From the NCBI GenBank assembly GCA_036936605.1, contig JAUPFV010000002.1, positions 267,228,770 through 267,292,769 on the forward strand: DNA of 64,000 nucleotides, written 5' to 3'. This DNA comes from Limnanthes douglasii subsp. nivea (Eukaryota; Streptophyta; Magnoliopsida; Brassicales; Limnanthaceae). Below the pieces are notes generated by a model. The model saw nothing but the letters and a program-made list of their open reading frames with translations. It made no database searches and was not told where the DNA came from. Position numbers and translations under genes: made by a program. Below are positions 1-10,917 of the stretch, in pieces (position 1 is the first letter of the stretch; each line of letters starts with the position of its first letter).

Positions 1-274
1 AAAAAATAGACAAGTTACTACTTGATCTTTTGTAAAGTGATAAATTTAAGATTGTGTGGGATATATTTGAACTTCCAAGTAAGTGTCTTAAAGAGTAACT
101 AGAAAGTAAAACATGCTAAATTTCAAAAAGGTTTTTTTTTTAAGTTTAAAACTAGGTTTACATCAGAGTTGTTTTATTTTTAAATTAAAAAATTATTAAA
201 TTTATTCTTATTTGTGCGATAAATAACTATGTTCCTACTTACAAAAACTTTCCTATTTAATCGTTTTCTTCCAT

Positions 275-422
275 TAATAATAAAATATTTGTCAAGAATT
301 ATAAACTTCATCTCGAATTTCGAACAAGCTTATGAATTTTGAACCATCTAATAATAAAATATTTGTCAAGAATTATAAACTTCATCTCGAATTTCGAACC
401 AGCTTATGAATTTTGAACCATC
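275..422 (+). repeat. 74-bp tandem duplication in the unit 1 leader
   Basis: Positions 275-348 are repeated almost exactly at 349-422, with one clear difference (cgaacaagc against cgaaccagc). The corresponding leaders of unit 2 (about 7648-7725) and unit 3 (about 11249-11325) have a single copy, so the duplication is private to unit 1. Confidence 0.9.
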
Positions 423-574
423 TAATGTATTACGATTACAAAATAAAGTATAAGTTTGACTATGAAAAAAGAATAACTAATCTCACAAAAAACTTATTAT
501 AATAAAAAAAGTAAAATACAATCATAAAGCATACTTTATGAGAAATTAAGAGAGGAGGATAATAAAAATAATAG

Positions 575-1328
575 TGTTGGGAATCTATATATAACTAAGA
601 ACACAACCGAGCTCAACATTAGTATGATATTGTCGGTTTTGGCACCTGGAAGGCCCTCACGGCTTTGCATTTGGTCCACTACGAGAAGGCCTTATACTAG
701 TTGAGATACGTTCTTACTTATATACCATTGATCCTTCCCATGTTTAACCGATGTGGGATGTGGAACTTTGGTCGCCACCCTAACAAATCCTCCTCTCGAA
801 CAAAGTACCACATTAACGTCCTCTCAATTGACTTTCATCCGCTCACTCTAATCAGGTTGGAAGACTACCTGACCATAGAGGCAATACGGATGTTTCTGCT
901 CACCTTGAGCATGGCTACTGGTTCATCATGTTCGAACTCCGAGAATATTACCACCATCGCGTTCCGTTGTTACTGCTCACCTTCTATTAGACCACTCCAT
1001 CTTGTTCCTTAGCACCACTCCAATCAAGCCACACTGCTTGATGAGCCACAGGCACTCCGAACTAGGATCTCTAGAGCAGATCACCTTAAACATGGCTATT
1101 GGTTCATCATGTTCGACCTCCGAGAATATTACCTCTATCGCGTTCCGTTTGGGTCTGGCTATGATACCACGTGTTGGGAATATGGGGGTCCGGTCCGCAT
1201 ATTCCGCCTCCGTATATAAGTAAAAACAACACGATCTCAACCCTAGTATGATATTGTCCGCTTTGTCAACCGAAGGCCTCACGGCTTTAACCGATGTGGG
1301 ATATGGGACTTTGGTCGCCACCCTAACA
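575..1328 (-). mobile_element. TRIM retrotransposon, copy 1
   Basis: Short non-coding LTR element of 754 bp. The LTR-like ends are 575-785 (211 bp) and 1172-1328 (157 bp, with an internal deletion); both read TGTTGGGAAT to CCTAACA. Orientation is minus: next to the right LTR lies the reverse complement of an initiator-Met tRNA primer-binding site (about 1157-1169, one base altered here), and next to the left LTR the complement of a purine tract (786-799). Flanks are aatag (left) and aataa (right); unit 3 shows the intact aataa duplication. It has no gag or pol. Open frames in it are chance. It lacks an obvious 5S rRNA-like segment, so I do not call it Cassandra. Confidence 0.85.
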
Positions 1329-1892
1329 AATAAGACAAATAGAAATAATTTATACATTACAGTTTCAAAATAACAAATATTTTTAACCAAATAATATAAC
1401 AAAATTTTCACTGAAATTGGTTTAAACTCATTTACCCTTATAATTTAGATTCTCATTAGTTTTAAAATAGAAGTGATCTAGAATTCCACTTATCTAGGTT
1501 CAAATTATTAATTTTCTAGAGTTTTAAATAGGTTTATTAGTTTTGGGTTATTCCATTATAACAATAATTTATTTGGTGGCCTCGTAGGCAAATTAATTAT
1601 TAATGGAGGACATGAGAGTCTTTATATAAAAAAATAAATCACACAACAAAATTTTAAATAAGATATGAAATATAAACTTTTATTGTCACAATCTAAACGC
1701 GAACATAAAATTTTGATCTAAAACATTGGTCTCGTGTAATGAAAAAAATAAACATCTCGCAATTTATTATTGTAGATTTGTTTCTAAACTAAAGATTAAA
1801 ATCGAATCATAAACATGACAAAAATTTGATTAGATGATAATACAAAATTAAAAGTGAGTTGATATCATCAACTCACTTTTCAGCTCACCTGT
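1329..1892 (+). other. SPH1 upstream region
   Basis: AT-rich sequence between the TRIM and the SPH1 TATA box, closely matched in unit 2 (8617-9180) and, with a deletion, in unit 3 (26268-26702). I see no gene in it. A short near-inverted pair, gtgagttgatatcatcaact, sits just before the TATA box. Confidence 0.6.
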
Positions 1893-1900
1893 TATATAAA
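1893..1900 (+). promoter_or_regulatory. TATA box of SPH1
   Basis: tatataaa lies 36 bp before the ATG at 1936 and is conserved in the same place ahead of all four SPH copies, even those whose coding sequence has decayed. The short distance implies a very short 5' leader. Confidence 0.7.
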
Positions 1901-1935
1901 TGGGTCTGAAGACTAAAACAAATTAAAACAAAATC

Positions 1936-2400
1936 ATGAATTTCACATATCTAAGCACGGTTCTTTTAATTTGTACAACGTTGAGTTTCAATGTTTATGT
2001 TACAAAGGGAATCGATCCATTATTTTTGGATCCGCCTTTTTACGATCCGCCGAGTGAAACAAAGTCTACGGTAATTGTTTGGAATGATCTAAGCAATGGT
2101 AAAAGCTTATTTGTTCACTGCAAATCTAAAGACGATGATTTGGGTATGAAATATCTAAATCCTAGGGAGGAAACAGACTGGAGTTTTGTACCAAATTTAT
2201 TTGGAAGGACTTTGTTTTGGTGTTATCTAAGAAAAGATAATGTACATGCTGCTTTTGATGTTTACAATAACACAAAAGGTCTGCTAAAAAACTGTCTACA
2301 GGATAATAAATGTGTATGGTCTGCAAAAGAAGATGGGATATATATGGTGTTTGATGGAAGGGAAGAAAAATGGCATAACTGGGAACAAGGTCAAATTTAG
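1936..2400 (+). CDS. SPH1: S-protein homologue, plant self-incompatibility S1 family, intact
   Basis: Intronless 154-residue ORF. Residues 1-25 form a signal peptide (MNFTYLSTVLLICTTLSFNV, cut near TKG), so the product should be secreted. The mature part has the S1-family pattern: VHCKSKDDDLG (Cys62), LFWCYLR (Cys96), then Cys120 and Cys126 around KNCLQDNKC, and a C-terminal YMVFDGREEKW. Four cysteines fit two disulfides in the family's beta-sandwich fold. Asn111 is in an N-glycosylation sequon (NNT). Length matches the family (about 130-160 aa). The start is the only ATG upstream of the signal peptide and sits just after a TATA box. In poppy, PrsS members of this family are stigma ligands that trigger pollen rejection. 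Most other members are secreted proteins of unknown role, and nothing here shows which this one is. Confidence 0.93.
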   Translation: MNFTYLSTVLLICTTLSFNVYVTKGIDPLFLDPPFYDPPSETKSTVIVWNDLSNGKSLFVHCKSKDDDLGMKYLNPREETDWSFVPNLFGRTLFWCYLRKDNVHAAFDVYNNTKGLLKNCLQDNKCVWSAKEDGIYMVFDGREEKWHNWEQGQI

Positions 2401-2456
2401 TTTCATGTTCAATGTGGAATTTTCCAATGTGAAATTTAAAAAATTATTATAAATGG

Positions 2457-2462
2457 AATAAA
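2457..2462 (+). terminator. Polyadenylation signal of SPH1
   Basis: aataaa 57 bp after the stop codon, in sequence also present after SPH3 and SPH4. It is an inferred 3' end only. Confidence 0.5.
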
Positions 2463-2699
2463 GATTTGTTATATAAATATAAGTATTATTTTCATATATT
2501 TTTGAATTCGTGAGCTCTCGGACAAAAAAATTGAACTTATAACTTATGAATATCTAATGTGACATAAATTAAGAACCCGAATCTATATGTTTATATTTAA
2601 TCGTACAAGTCATTCAAGTTTATGTTGCTATCATCTTGTTCAGTATACATTTTTGTGGTTTTGTATAGTTTCCATGTATTTGAAATTTATGGGAAAGTA

Positions 2700-3870
2700 T
2701 TTAATGTTAACGTAATGTTCGATAAAATGTATGTAAAAGTCTTGGTTGTGAAATAACAATTTTGTTTATTTTTAAACAACATGTTGTTCAAGATTCGAAA
2801 AACTTACGTGTAAACATATACATTTTTATTTGTGAAAATTATGTAATTTTATTAATAAAAAATATGGATTTGTACTTGTTAAAAATATGATGTCAATAAA
2901 TTTTACTTGCGAACATATTTTTAAAAAATATGCATTTTTACTTATCAAATACATAATGCTCAAGACTTGTGAAAATGAGTGTATTGCATTTACGAAAAGA
3001 CTTGTAAATATCAGTCTATGTCATTTTCAAAAATAGTTACTTGTAAAAATGCGACACTTTTTACTTGAAAAATATGTTGTTAAAGACTAAAGGAAATGAA
3101 TGTATTTACTTGTGAATTACTTGTGAAAATAAATATTTTTACTTGTAACAAAATTGATGTTTTCAGTATTTGCGTAAATTAGTGTTTACTTACGAATATA
3201 CTCAGTTGTGGAAAATATGCATTATTACTTATGAAATACGTAATGTTCGAGACTTGAAAAACTGAGTGTATTTTATTTGCAAAAATATGAAATCGGAAAA
3301 AATAGAGATTTTTACTTATGAAACACGTAATGTTCATGACTTGCGAAAATGAGTATATTTTACTTGAGAGAAATATTTACTTTTCGGAAATAGACATTTA
3401 TACTTGAGAAAAATATGATGTTCACGACTTGCGAAAATGAGTGTATTATGCTTGTGAAAATATTTACTCTTGAAAAAAATAGGCATTTTACTAGTAAAAA
3501 TACTTACTTGCGGTACTTTGACTTGTGAAATATATGTTGTTCAAGACTTGTGAAAATTAGTTTCTTTTTACATTCGAAAATTATCACTCGTGAGAAAAGT
3601 TTATTTTATTTGTGAAAAAACATGATGTTAAGGAATTCCAAAAGTTAGTTATCTTTTACTTATGAAATTATTGCTTGTCAAAAATAAACATTTATTACTT
3701 TGTAAAAATGTAATGTTTAACACTTCTGAAAATGAGTGCATTTTAGATAGCCTAGTATTTATTTTACGAAAATAACCATTTTTACTCGTGAAAAGCATGT
3801 TTTCAAGCCTTGCGCAAATGAGTAAAAAATACTTCTGAAAACAATCCTTGCAAAAATCAGTGTAAAAATT
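2700..3870. repeat. Degenerate short-motif array after SPH1
   Basis: The words ttttacttg(c/t)gaaaa, cttgtgaaaatgagtgtatt and gaaatacgtaatgttc recur many times with irregular spacing and substitutions for about 1.1 kb. This looks like an old, diverged tandem repeat. The first part reappears after SPH4 (28690-29262). I see no coding potential. Confidence 0.7.
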
Positions 3871-4747
3871 GAATTAAATCCATTGATTATGCTCATTTCT
3901 TCCCTATATTCGTTTGACTTCAAAATATTTGATTGATCTCTTCAGTAAATTTAGTCCCTAAGGATTTTAAGAACTAAATTTATCAAATTTAATGTAGTCA
4001 ATGAGCTAATTTCATTGAAATCTGCATGTACATCAACTAAGTTTATCGCAATCCACAAGCTGAAACACCCTATGAAAGAAATCGTCGTAAACAAACGATG
4101 AATAAGGACTTTAAGCCCAAATGTTTTACAACAACTAATCTGAAAATATATATCAAAATATATCACGTATGCATTTTGTTTTGTTCGTTTTAAAAAATAT
4201 AGATATTTGTGTTTTGAAATATTTTTCTTAAATCCTAGTTATAAATATACAAAATTTTAAAATTTAAATACTAATATAGTAAAAAATTAAACAAGTATTG
4301 TGTTTTTTTATTCTGTCACCCGTTATTATTTAGTAATGTATTTTGAAACTTTAAGTTTGATTCATACAAAATGACAAATTATAAATATGTTTGGATATTT
4401 AATTGGTAACTTACCATTTTTTAATTATTTGTTTGACAAATATTTAGTTTTTAATTAAATTTTGCAAGTGTTAATTTTGTAACGGTTTATACATTGATAT
4501 TTGTAAATATTATTTTCGTAAAAATATTTTTGTATTAATATTTATAAATGTTGTATTCACAAATATTCTATAGTCATTTTGACAACTGTAAGTTTTTTTA
4601 AAAATATTGATTATGAAAATACGTTTACTAATTTTGACAAGTTTTATTTCTTAAACATTTTTTGTACTAAATTTACAAATATTGTTTTAACAAATAGTTT
4701 TAATAAATTTCAACAACATATTTTTGTATTTTCTAGTTTGTTTAAAC

Positions 4748-4786
<39 letters not shown>

Positions 4787-5435
4787 ATTTTCGTTGTTTT
4801 TGCAAGTATCTTAGATATGCTTATGGTTTCTAGTTAGATTAACAAATATAAGTTGGAATAAACAAGCATATTGACACATATATATCATAGCATAAATAAT
4901 AAGAAAGAATCAAACCAACAAATACTTAATAGATACAAAAGATTCATATTACACGGGTTTATACGTTCTTTTAGTTTACTATCCACATTAAAGATATTGC
5001 TTAATGTGTCCTTACCTATGTTTCCTATTAATTAGGTTGTTCTTACCTATATTTCCCATCTCTCAAAATTATTTAAAAAAATGAATCCGCATTTTCAAAA
5101 TTATCAAATTGGAACCACAATTCATCGCATCATAAATGAAATCAATTCATTGTGCACGCCTAATTGAAAGAAAGCACTTGTATATATTACAGCTTGACAA
5201 CGAAAAAACCCGTTAATTTGGAAGAGACTACGAATAAAAAAACTAAGTAATCGCCCTGAATTATTAAGTATCATTTTTTTAATAAAGAAACATATAATTT
5301 TAACCACAACATATTATGATTTTATATTCAAAACAACTATTTCTCCAAAAACTTGTACCATTATATGTTTCGTATCATGTATAAATTTTAAGTTTTTATG
5401 TATCGTATATCATGTATCAAATCATATCGTACGAT
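3871..5435. other. AT-rich spacer of unit 1
   Basis: No supported gene. Contains a (TA)n microsatellite at 4752-4783 and runs of A/T. It is absent from unit 2, where a deletion removes it, and almost absent from unit 3. Confidence 0.6.
4752..4783. repeat. (TA)n microsatellite
   Basis: About 16 uninterrupted TA dinucleotides. Confidence 0.9.
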
Positions 5436-5823
5436 AGGCTTAAATCCATGATTGGTCATTTGACTATGTCAAAATTTCTTCATACAGTTGATTGACTTCA
5501 AAATATCCGAGGAAAGTCCCTCGACTATGAAGATTTCTTCCATATAGTCTTTTGATTTTAAAATTTACGGCGAGATTCCATCGACTATGACAATTTTGAT
5601 AAATTTAATCCTTAAGAATCAATGATTAAATTTATTAAAATCGTCATAGTCGAGGGATGATCACCTTATATTCTGTCATAATTGAGCGATAATTACAATA
5701 AATTCTAAGACAAAGGACTATATAAAATTGTCATAGTCGATGCACCTTCACCATACGTTTTGAAATCAAAGAACTATATGAAAAGAATATTCATAATGAA
5801 AGACAAATTCATGATTTAAAGCT
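5436..5823. mobile_element. Foldback MITE-like element with long inverted arms
   Basis: About 390 bp that nearly reads as its own reverse complement: ggcttaaatccatgatt at the left answers aattcatgatttaaagct at the right, and tccctcgactatga answers tcatagtcgaggga around a centre near 5620. The arms are imperfect. I could not fix a clear target duplication. It is non-coding. Only the right end survives in unit 2, where a deletion breakpoint falls inside it. Confidence 0.65.
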
Positions 5824-5912
5824 CGTAAGACACATTAATCTACTAAAAGAATATAAATATAATAATACAAATTTATCTATTAAATCAATTTAAAAATATA
5901 TAATATAATTTA

Positions 5913-7320
5913 GGGTAAAGTACCATTTAAGACCCAAAATCCAAACTATTATCCATCTAAGACCCATATTTTCATTATTCTCCAAAAAAGACCTGTTTTA
6001 GTTAAATATTTACAATTGAAGACCCACTAATCCCTTAAATTCCCTTGTTCATTTATATAAAAGGTTTTTAGACCCATACTTCACTTTTTTCCCCAATTTT
6101 TCTCTTTATCTATATGTGAATAGAGCAGCTCTAATGTTAGGCGATTCTTCATTTTTTTTACTCAATTTTCTTATTTTTCTTCGGTTTTCATATGTTTTTC
6201 GTTGTGTTTTTAGTTGTTTTCGAAGTTTTGATTTTGGATATATGTTTAGATAAGTGGATTTGTGAGTGGTAAGTCGAATTTTGATTTCGGAATACTATAA
6301 GTACTCGAGATATGTTTTTGTTTCTGATTCTTGGTATTTATCTGGTTTTACGTTGCTAATGTAGTTTATTTATTGTATTTCGGTTAGTTTTTCATCGATT
6401 TTAGTCTGTTTGAGTTTCTGAGATTTTGGTGTCGAGTAAAACGGCTCCAGGAAGAAGATGCGAAACGTTTGTATTTGTACCTACTGAGAGTTCCAAAACG
6501 TGTAATTCTTCTGGAATGTTAGATGCAAAAAACATGTTTTTGAAAGATGCGAAACGTTAATTGTTCTATTTTTTTTGTAATTCATAAAATATCACGAGTG
6601 GTATTAGTTTATTCGTCTTAAAAAAAAACCAACGGTATTTTTAGATATATTTTTATGAGTTACGGTTTAAAAGATACAGACTTTTAAAGTTTTAAAATTT
6701 ATAGGGGTTTCGCGAAGAAGATGTGAAACCTCATTCGTTATGATAGATGTGAATCCTCTTTTGTTGTGCTAGATGCAAAACCTTCTTTATTTTGCTAGAT
6801 GTGAAACCTTCTTTATTTTTCTAGATGTGAAACCTTCTTTATTTTGCTTGATGCTAAAACTTCTTTATTTTGATAGATGCGAAACCTTCTTTATTTTGAT
6901 AGATGCGAAACCTTTATTATTTTGATATATGCGAAACCTTTTTATTTTACTAGATGAGAAAAAACTTTGTTTTGATAGATGCAAAACCTTCTTTATTTTG
7001 ATATATGTGAAACCAGTCACTAGATGCGAAACCATATAACTTAGAAACGTGTGTAAAATATATATTTTTTTAAATCCAAAACATATTATGAATGGTACTA
7101 GTTTTGTTTGTCTTAAAAAAACTAATGATATTTCCGGACTCTTTTTCCGAGTTACAATTCAAAAAATACGAACTTTTAAAAATTAAAATTAAAAAACAAA
7201 GAAAGAGAAGTTGGTTACTGTATTTTCTATAAAAGGGTATTTAAGGTATAAAGTCTCTTAAAAATTTAGGTATTTATCCGTAATTGGTTTGTTGAATGGA
7301 TCTTTATTGGTAAGTCTCCC
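5913..7320. mobile_element. Non-autonomous Mutator-like element, copy 1
   Basis: 1408-bp element beginning GGGTAAAGTACCATTTAAGA and ending in the imperfect inverted equivalent (reverse complement GGGAGACTTACCAATAAAGA; 20 of 26 positions match when the adjoining TA is included). It is flanked by a perfect 9-bp direct repeat, tataattta, at 5904-5912 and 7321-7329. A 9-bp target duplication with G-starting inverted ends is the Mutator signature. No transposase and no convincing captured gene are inside; the body contains a 26-bp minisatellite. The same element is in unit 2, so it inserted before that duplication. Confidence 0.8.
6719..7016. repeat. 26-bp minisatellite inside the Mutator-like element
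   Basis: About 11 degenerate copies of tagatgcgaaaccttcttta plus ttttga. Unit 2 carries the same array (10346-10615) with different point changes and slightly different copy lengths. Confidence 0.85.
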
Positions 7321-7799
7321 TATAATTTATTATATTAGTTTAAAAAAGTATTGATAAAAGTTATTATTTTCTAAAATAAAAAATAGACAAGTTACTACTT
7401 GATCTTTTGTAAAGTGATAAATTTAAGATTGTGTGGGATATATTTGAACTTCCAAGTAAGTGTCTTAGAGAGTAACTAGAAAGTAAAACATGCTAAATTT
7501 CAAAAATGTTTTTTTAAAGTTTAAAACTAGGTTTACATCCCAATTGTTTTATTTTTAAATTAAAAATTTATTAAATTTATTCTTATTTGTGCGATAAATA
7601 ACTATGTTCCTACTTACCAAAACTTTCATATTAAATCGTTTTCTTCCATTAATAATAAAATATTTGTCAAGAATTATAAACTTCATCTCGAATTTTGAAC
7701 CAGCTTATGAATTTTGAACCATCTAATGTATTACGATTACAAAATAAAGTATAAGTTTGACTATGAAAAAAGAAAAACTAATCTCACAAAAAATGTATT

Positions 7800-8616
7800 A
7801 TAACTAAGAACACAACCGAGCTCAACACTAGTATGATATTATTCGCTTTGGCACCCGAAAGGCCCTCACGGCTTTGCATTTGGCCCACTACCAGAAGGCC
7901 TTATACTAGTTGAGATATGTTCTTACTTATATACCATTTATCCTTCCCATGTTTAACCGATGTGGGATGTGGGACTTTGGTCGCCACCCTAACAAATCCT
8001 TCTCTCGAACAAAGTACCACCTTAACGTCCTCTCAATTGACTTTCATCCGCCCACTCTAATCAGGTTGGAAGACTACCTGACCATAGAGGCAATACGGAT
8101 GTTACTGCTCACCTTGAGCATGGCTACTGGTTCATCATGTTCGACCTACGAGAATATTACCACCATCGTGTTCCGTTGTTACTGCTCACCTTCTATTAGA
8201 CCACTATATCTTGTTCCTTAGCACCACTCCAATCAAGCCACACTGCTTGATGAGCCACATGCACTCCGAACTAGGATCTCTAGAGCAGATCACCTTGAGC
8301 ATGGCTACTGGTTCATCATGTTCGACCTCCGAGAATATTACCACCATCGCGTTCCGTTTGGGTCTGGCTCTGATACCACGTGTTGGGAATATGGGGGTCC
8401 GGTTTGCATATTCTCCCTCCGTATATAAGTAAAAACAACACGATCTCAATACTAGTATGATATTGTTCGCTTTGTCAACTGAAGGCCCTCACTGCTTTGC
8501 ATTTGGTCCACTACCAAAAGGTCTCATTCAGTTGAGATATGTTCTTACTTATATACCATAGATCCTTCCGATGTTTAACCGATGTGGGATGTGGGACTTT
8601 GGTCACCACCCTAACA
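7800..8616 (-). mobile_element. TRIM retrotransposon, copy 2
   Basis: Same element and site as in unit 1. The left LTR (about 7800-7994) has lost its outer end with adjoining leader; the right LTR (8381-8616, 236 bp) is complete. The initiator-Met type primer-binding site complement ggctctgatacca is intact at 8366-8378. The right flank is aataa (8617-8621). Internally it shares with copy 1, but not copy 3, an extra segment repeating ggctactggttcatcatgtt and its surroundings. Confidence 0.85.
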
Positions 8617-9180
8617 AATAAGAAAAATAGCAATAATTTATACATTACAGTTTCAAAATAACAAATATTTTTTACCAAATAAAATAACAAAATTTTCACC
8701 GAAATTGGTTTGAACTCATCTATCCTTATAAATTAGATTCTTATTAGTTTTAAAAAAGAAAGTGATCTAGAATTCCACTTATCTAGGTTCAAAATATTAG
8801 TTTTCTAGAGTTTTAAATAAGTTTATTAGTTTTTGGTTATACCTTAATAACAATAATTTATTTGGTGGCCTCGTAGATAAATTAATTATTAATGGAGTAC
8901 ATGAGAGTGGTTGTATAAAAAATAAATGACACGACGAAATTTTAAATAAGATATGAAATATAAGCTTTTAATGTCCCAATCTAAACGTGAATATAAAATT
9001 TTGATCTAAAACATTGGTCTCATGTAATGAAAAAAACAAAAGTCTGTCAATTTATTATTGTAGACTTGTTTCTAAACTAAAGATTAAAATCGAATCATAA
9101 ACATGACAAAAATTTGATTAGATGATAATACAAAATTAAAAGTGAGTTGATATCATCAAAAGACGTTTCAGCTCACCTGT

Positions 9181-9188
9181 TATATAAA
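9181..9188 (+). promoter_or_regulatory. TATA box of SPH2
   Basis: tatataaa 43 bp upstream of the SPH2 ATG, at the same relative place as in SPH1 within conserved promoter sequence. Confidence 0.55.
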
Positions 9189-9223
9189 TGGGTCTGAAGA
9201 CTAAAACAAATTAAATCAAAATC

Positions 9224-9451
9224 ATGAATTTCACATATCTAAGCACGGTTCTTTTAATTGGTACAACGTTGAGTTTCAATGTTTATGTTACAAAGGGAAT
9301 CAATCCATTATTTTTGGATCCGCCGAGTGAAACAAAGTCTACGGTAATTGTTTGGAATGATCTGAGCAATGGTAAAAGCTTATTTGTTCACTGCAAAATA
9401 AAGAACTATATGAAAAGAATATTCATAATGAAAGACACATTCATGATTTAA
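9224..9451 (+). pseudogene. SPH2: truncated S-protein homologue fused to foldback-element sequence
   Basis: The first about 56 codons match SPH1, including the signal peptide and the first conserved cysteine motif (VHCK), with a 15-bp in-frame loss of the FYDPP region. After VHCK the reading frame passes into DNA that in unit 1 lies 3.6 kb downstream, in the right arm of the foldback element near 5765, and ends after 19 foreign residues (75 aa in all). Three of the four cysteines are gone, so an S1 fold is not expected. The promoter and signal peptide remain, so a short secreted peptide is formally possible. Confidence 0.85.
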
Positions 9452-9549
9452 AGCTCGTAAGACACGTTAATCTACTAAAAGAATATAAATATAATAATAC
9501 AAATTTATCTATTAAATCAATTCAAAAATATATAATATAATATAATATA

Positions 9550-10917
9550 GGGTAAAGTATCATTTAATACCCAAAACCCAAACTATTATCCATCTAAGAC
9601 CCATATTTTTATTATTCTCTGAGAAAGACCCGTTTTAGTTAAATATTTACCATTGAAGATCCACTAATTCCTTAAATTCCCTTGGTCATTTATATAAAAG
9701 GTTTTTAGACCCATACTTCACCTTTTTTTCCAAATTTTCTCTCTTTATCTATATGTGAATTTAACAGCTCTAATGTTAGGCGATTCTACATTTTTTTACT
9801 AAATTTTCTTTTTTTTTTTGTTTCTATATGTTTTTAGTTGTTTTCGAAGTTTTGATTTTGGATATATGTTTAGATAAGTGGATTTGTGTGTGGTAAGTCA
9901 AATTTTGATTTCGGAATACTATAAGTACTCGAGATATGTTTTTGTTTCTGATTCTTGGTATTTATCTGGTTTTTACGTTGCTAATGTAGTTTCTTTATTA
10001 TACTTCAGTTAATTTTTTGTCGATTTTAGTCTGTTTGAGTTTCTGAGATTTGGGTATCGAGTAAAACGGCTCAGGGAAGAAGATGCAAAACGTTTGTATT
10101 TGTACCTACTGAGAGTTGCAAAACGTGTAATTCTTCTGGAATGTTAGATGCAAAAAACATGTTTTTGAAAGATGCGAAACGTTAATTGTTCTATTTTTTT
10201 GTAATTCATAAAATATCATGAGTGGTATTAATTTATTCATCTTAAAAAAACAAAACCAACGGTATTTCAAATATATTTTTTTGAGTTACGGTTTAAAAGA
10301 TACATGATTTTAAAGTTTTAAAATTTATAGGGGTTTTGCGAAGAAGATGCGAAACCTTCTTCGTTATGATAGATGTGAATTCTCTTTTTTGTGCTAGATG
10401 CAAAACCTTCTTTATTTTGCTAGATGCGAAACCTTTTTTATTTTGCTAGATGTGAAACCTTATTTATTTTGATAGATGCGAAACCTTCTTTATTTTGATA
10501 GATGGGAAACCTTTATTATTTTGCTAGATGCGAAACCTTCCTTATTTTACTAGATGAGAAAACTCTTTGTTTTGATAGATGCAAAACCTTCTTTATTTTG
10601 ATAGATGTGAAACCAGTCACTAGATGCGAAGCCATATAACTGAGAAACGTGTATAAAATATATATTTTTTAAAATCCAAAACGTATCATGGTACTAGATT
10701 TGTTTGTCTTAAAAAAACTAATGATATTTCATGACTCTTTTTCCGAGTTACGGTTCAAAAGATACGGACTTTTAAAAATTAAAATTAAAAAAACAAAGAA
10801 AGAGAAGTTGGTTACTGTATTTTCTATAAAAGGGTATTTAAGGTATAAAGTCTCTTAAAAATTTATGTCTTTATCCGTAATAGGTTTGTTTAATGGGTCT
10901 TTATTGGTAAGTCTCCC
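9550..10917. mobile_element. Non-autonomous Mutator-like element, copy 2
   Basis: Copy of the 5913-7320 element in unit 2 (1368 bp) with the same ends. The right target-site sequence tataattta (10918-10926) is kept; the left one has been altered by expansion of a TAA/ATAAT tract. It begins about 100 bp after SPH2. Confidence 0.78.
10346..10615. repeat. 26-bp minisatellite, unit 2 copy
   Basis: Degenerate tagatgcgaaacc-type repeats, the counterpart of 6719-7016. Confidence 0.8.

Larger units (their letters stand above)
1..7375 (+). repeat. SPH tandem unit 1
   Basis: First copy of a direct repeat. It holds, in order, an AT-rich leader, a TRIM element, the SPH1 gene, a motif-rich spacer, a foldback element and a Mutator-type element. 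The same leader wording (beginning aaatagacaagttactactt) restarts near 7376 and 10974. This is the longest unit and keeps segments lost from the others. The window starts inside or at the edge of the unit, so a further unit could lie to the left. Confidence 0.85.

Noticed and set aside
575..1328. Identification of the TRIM as Cassandra
   Set aside because: Some LTR wording is of the common plant TRIM type, but I could not see the 5S rRNA-like internal promoter sequence that defines Cassandra.
701..1411. Open frames of 70-144 codons on both strands inside TRIM-1, repeated in TRIM-2 and TRIM-3
   Set aside because: They lie across LTRs, primer site and purine tract, differ in length between copies and have no recognisable domain; TRIMs are non-coding.
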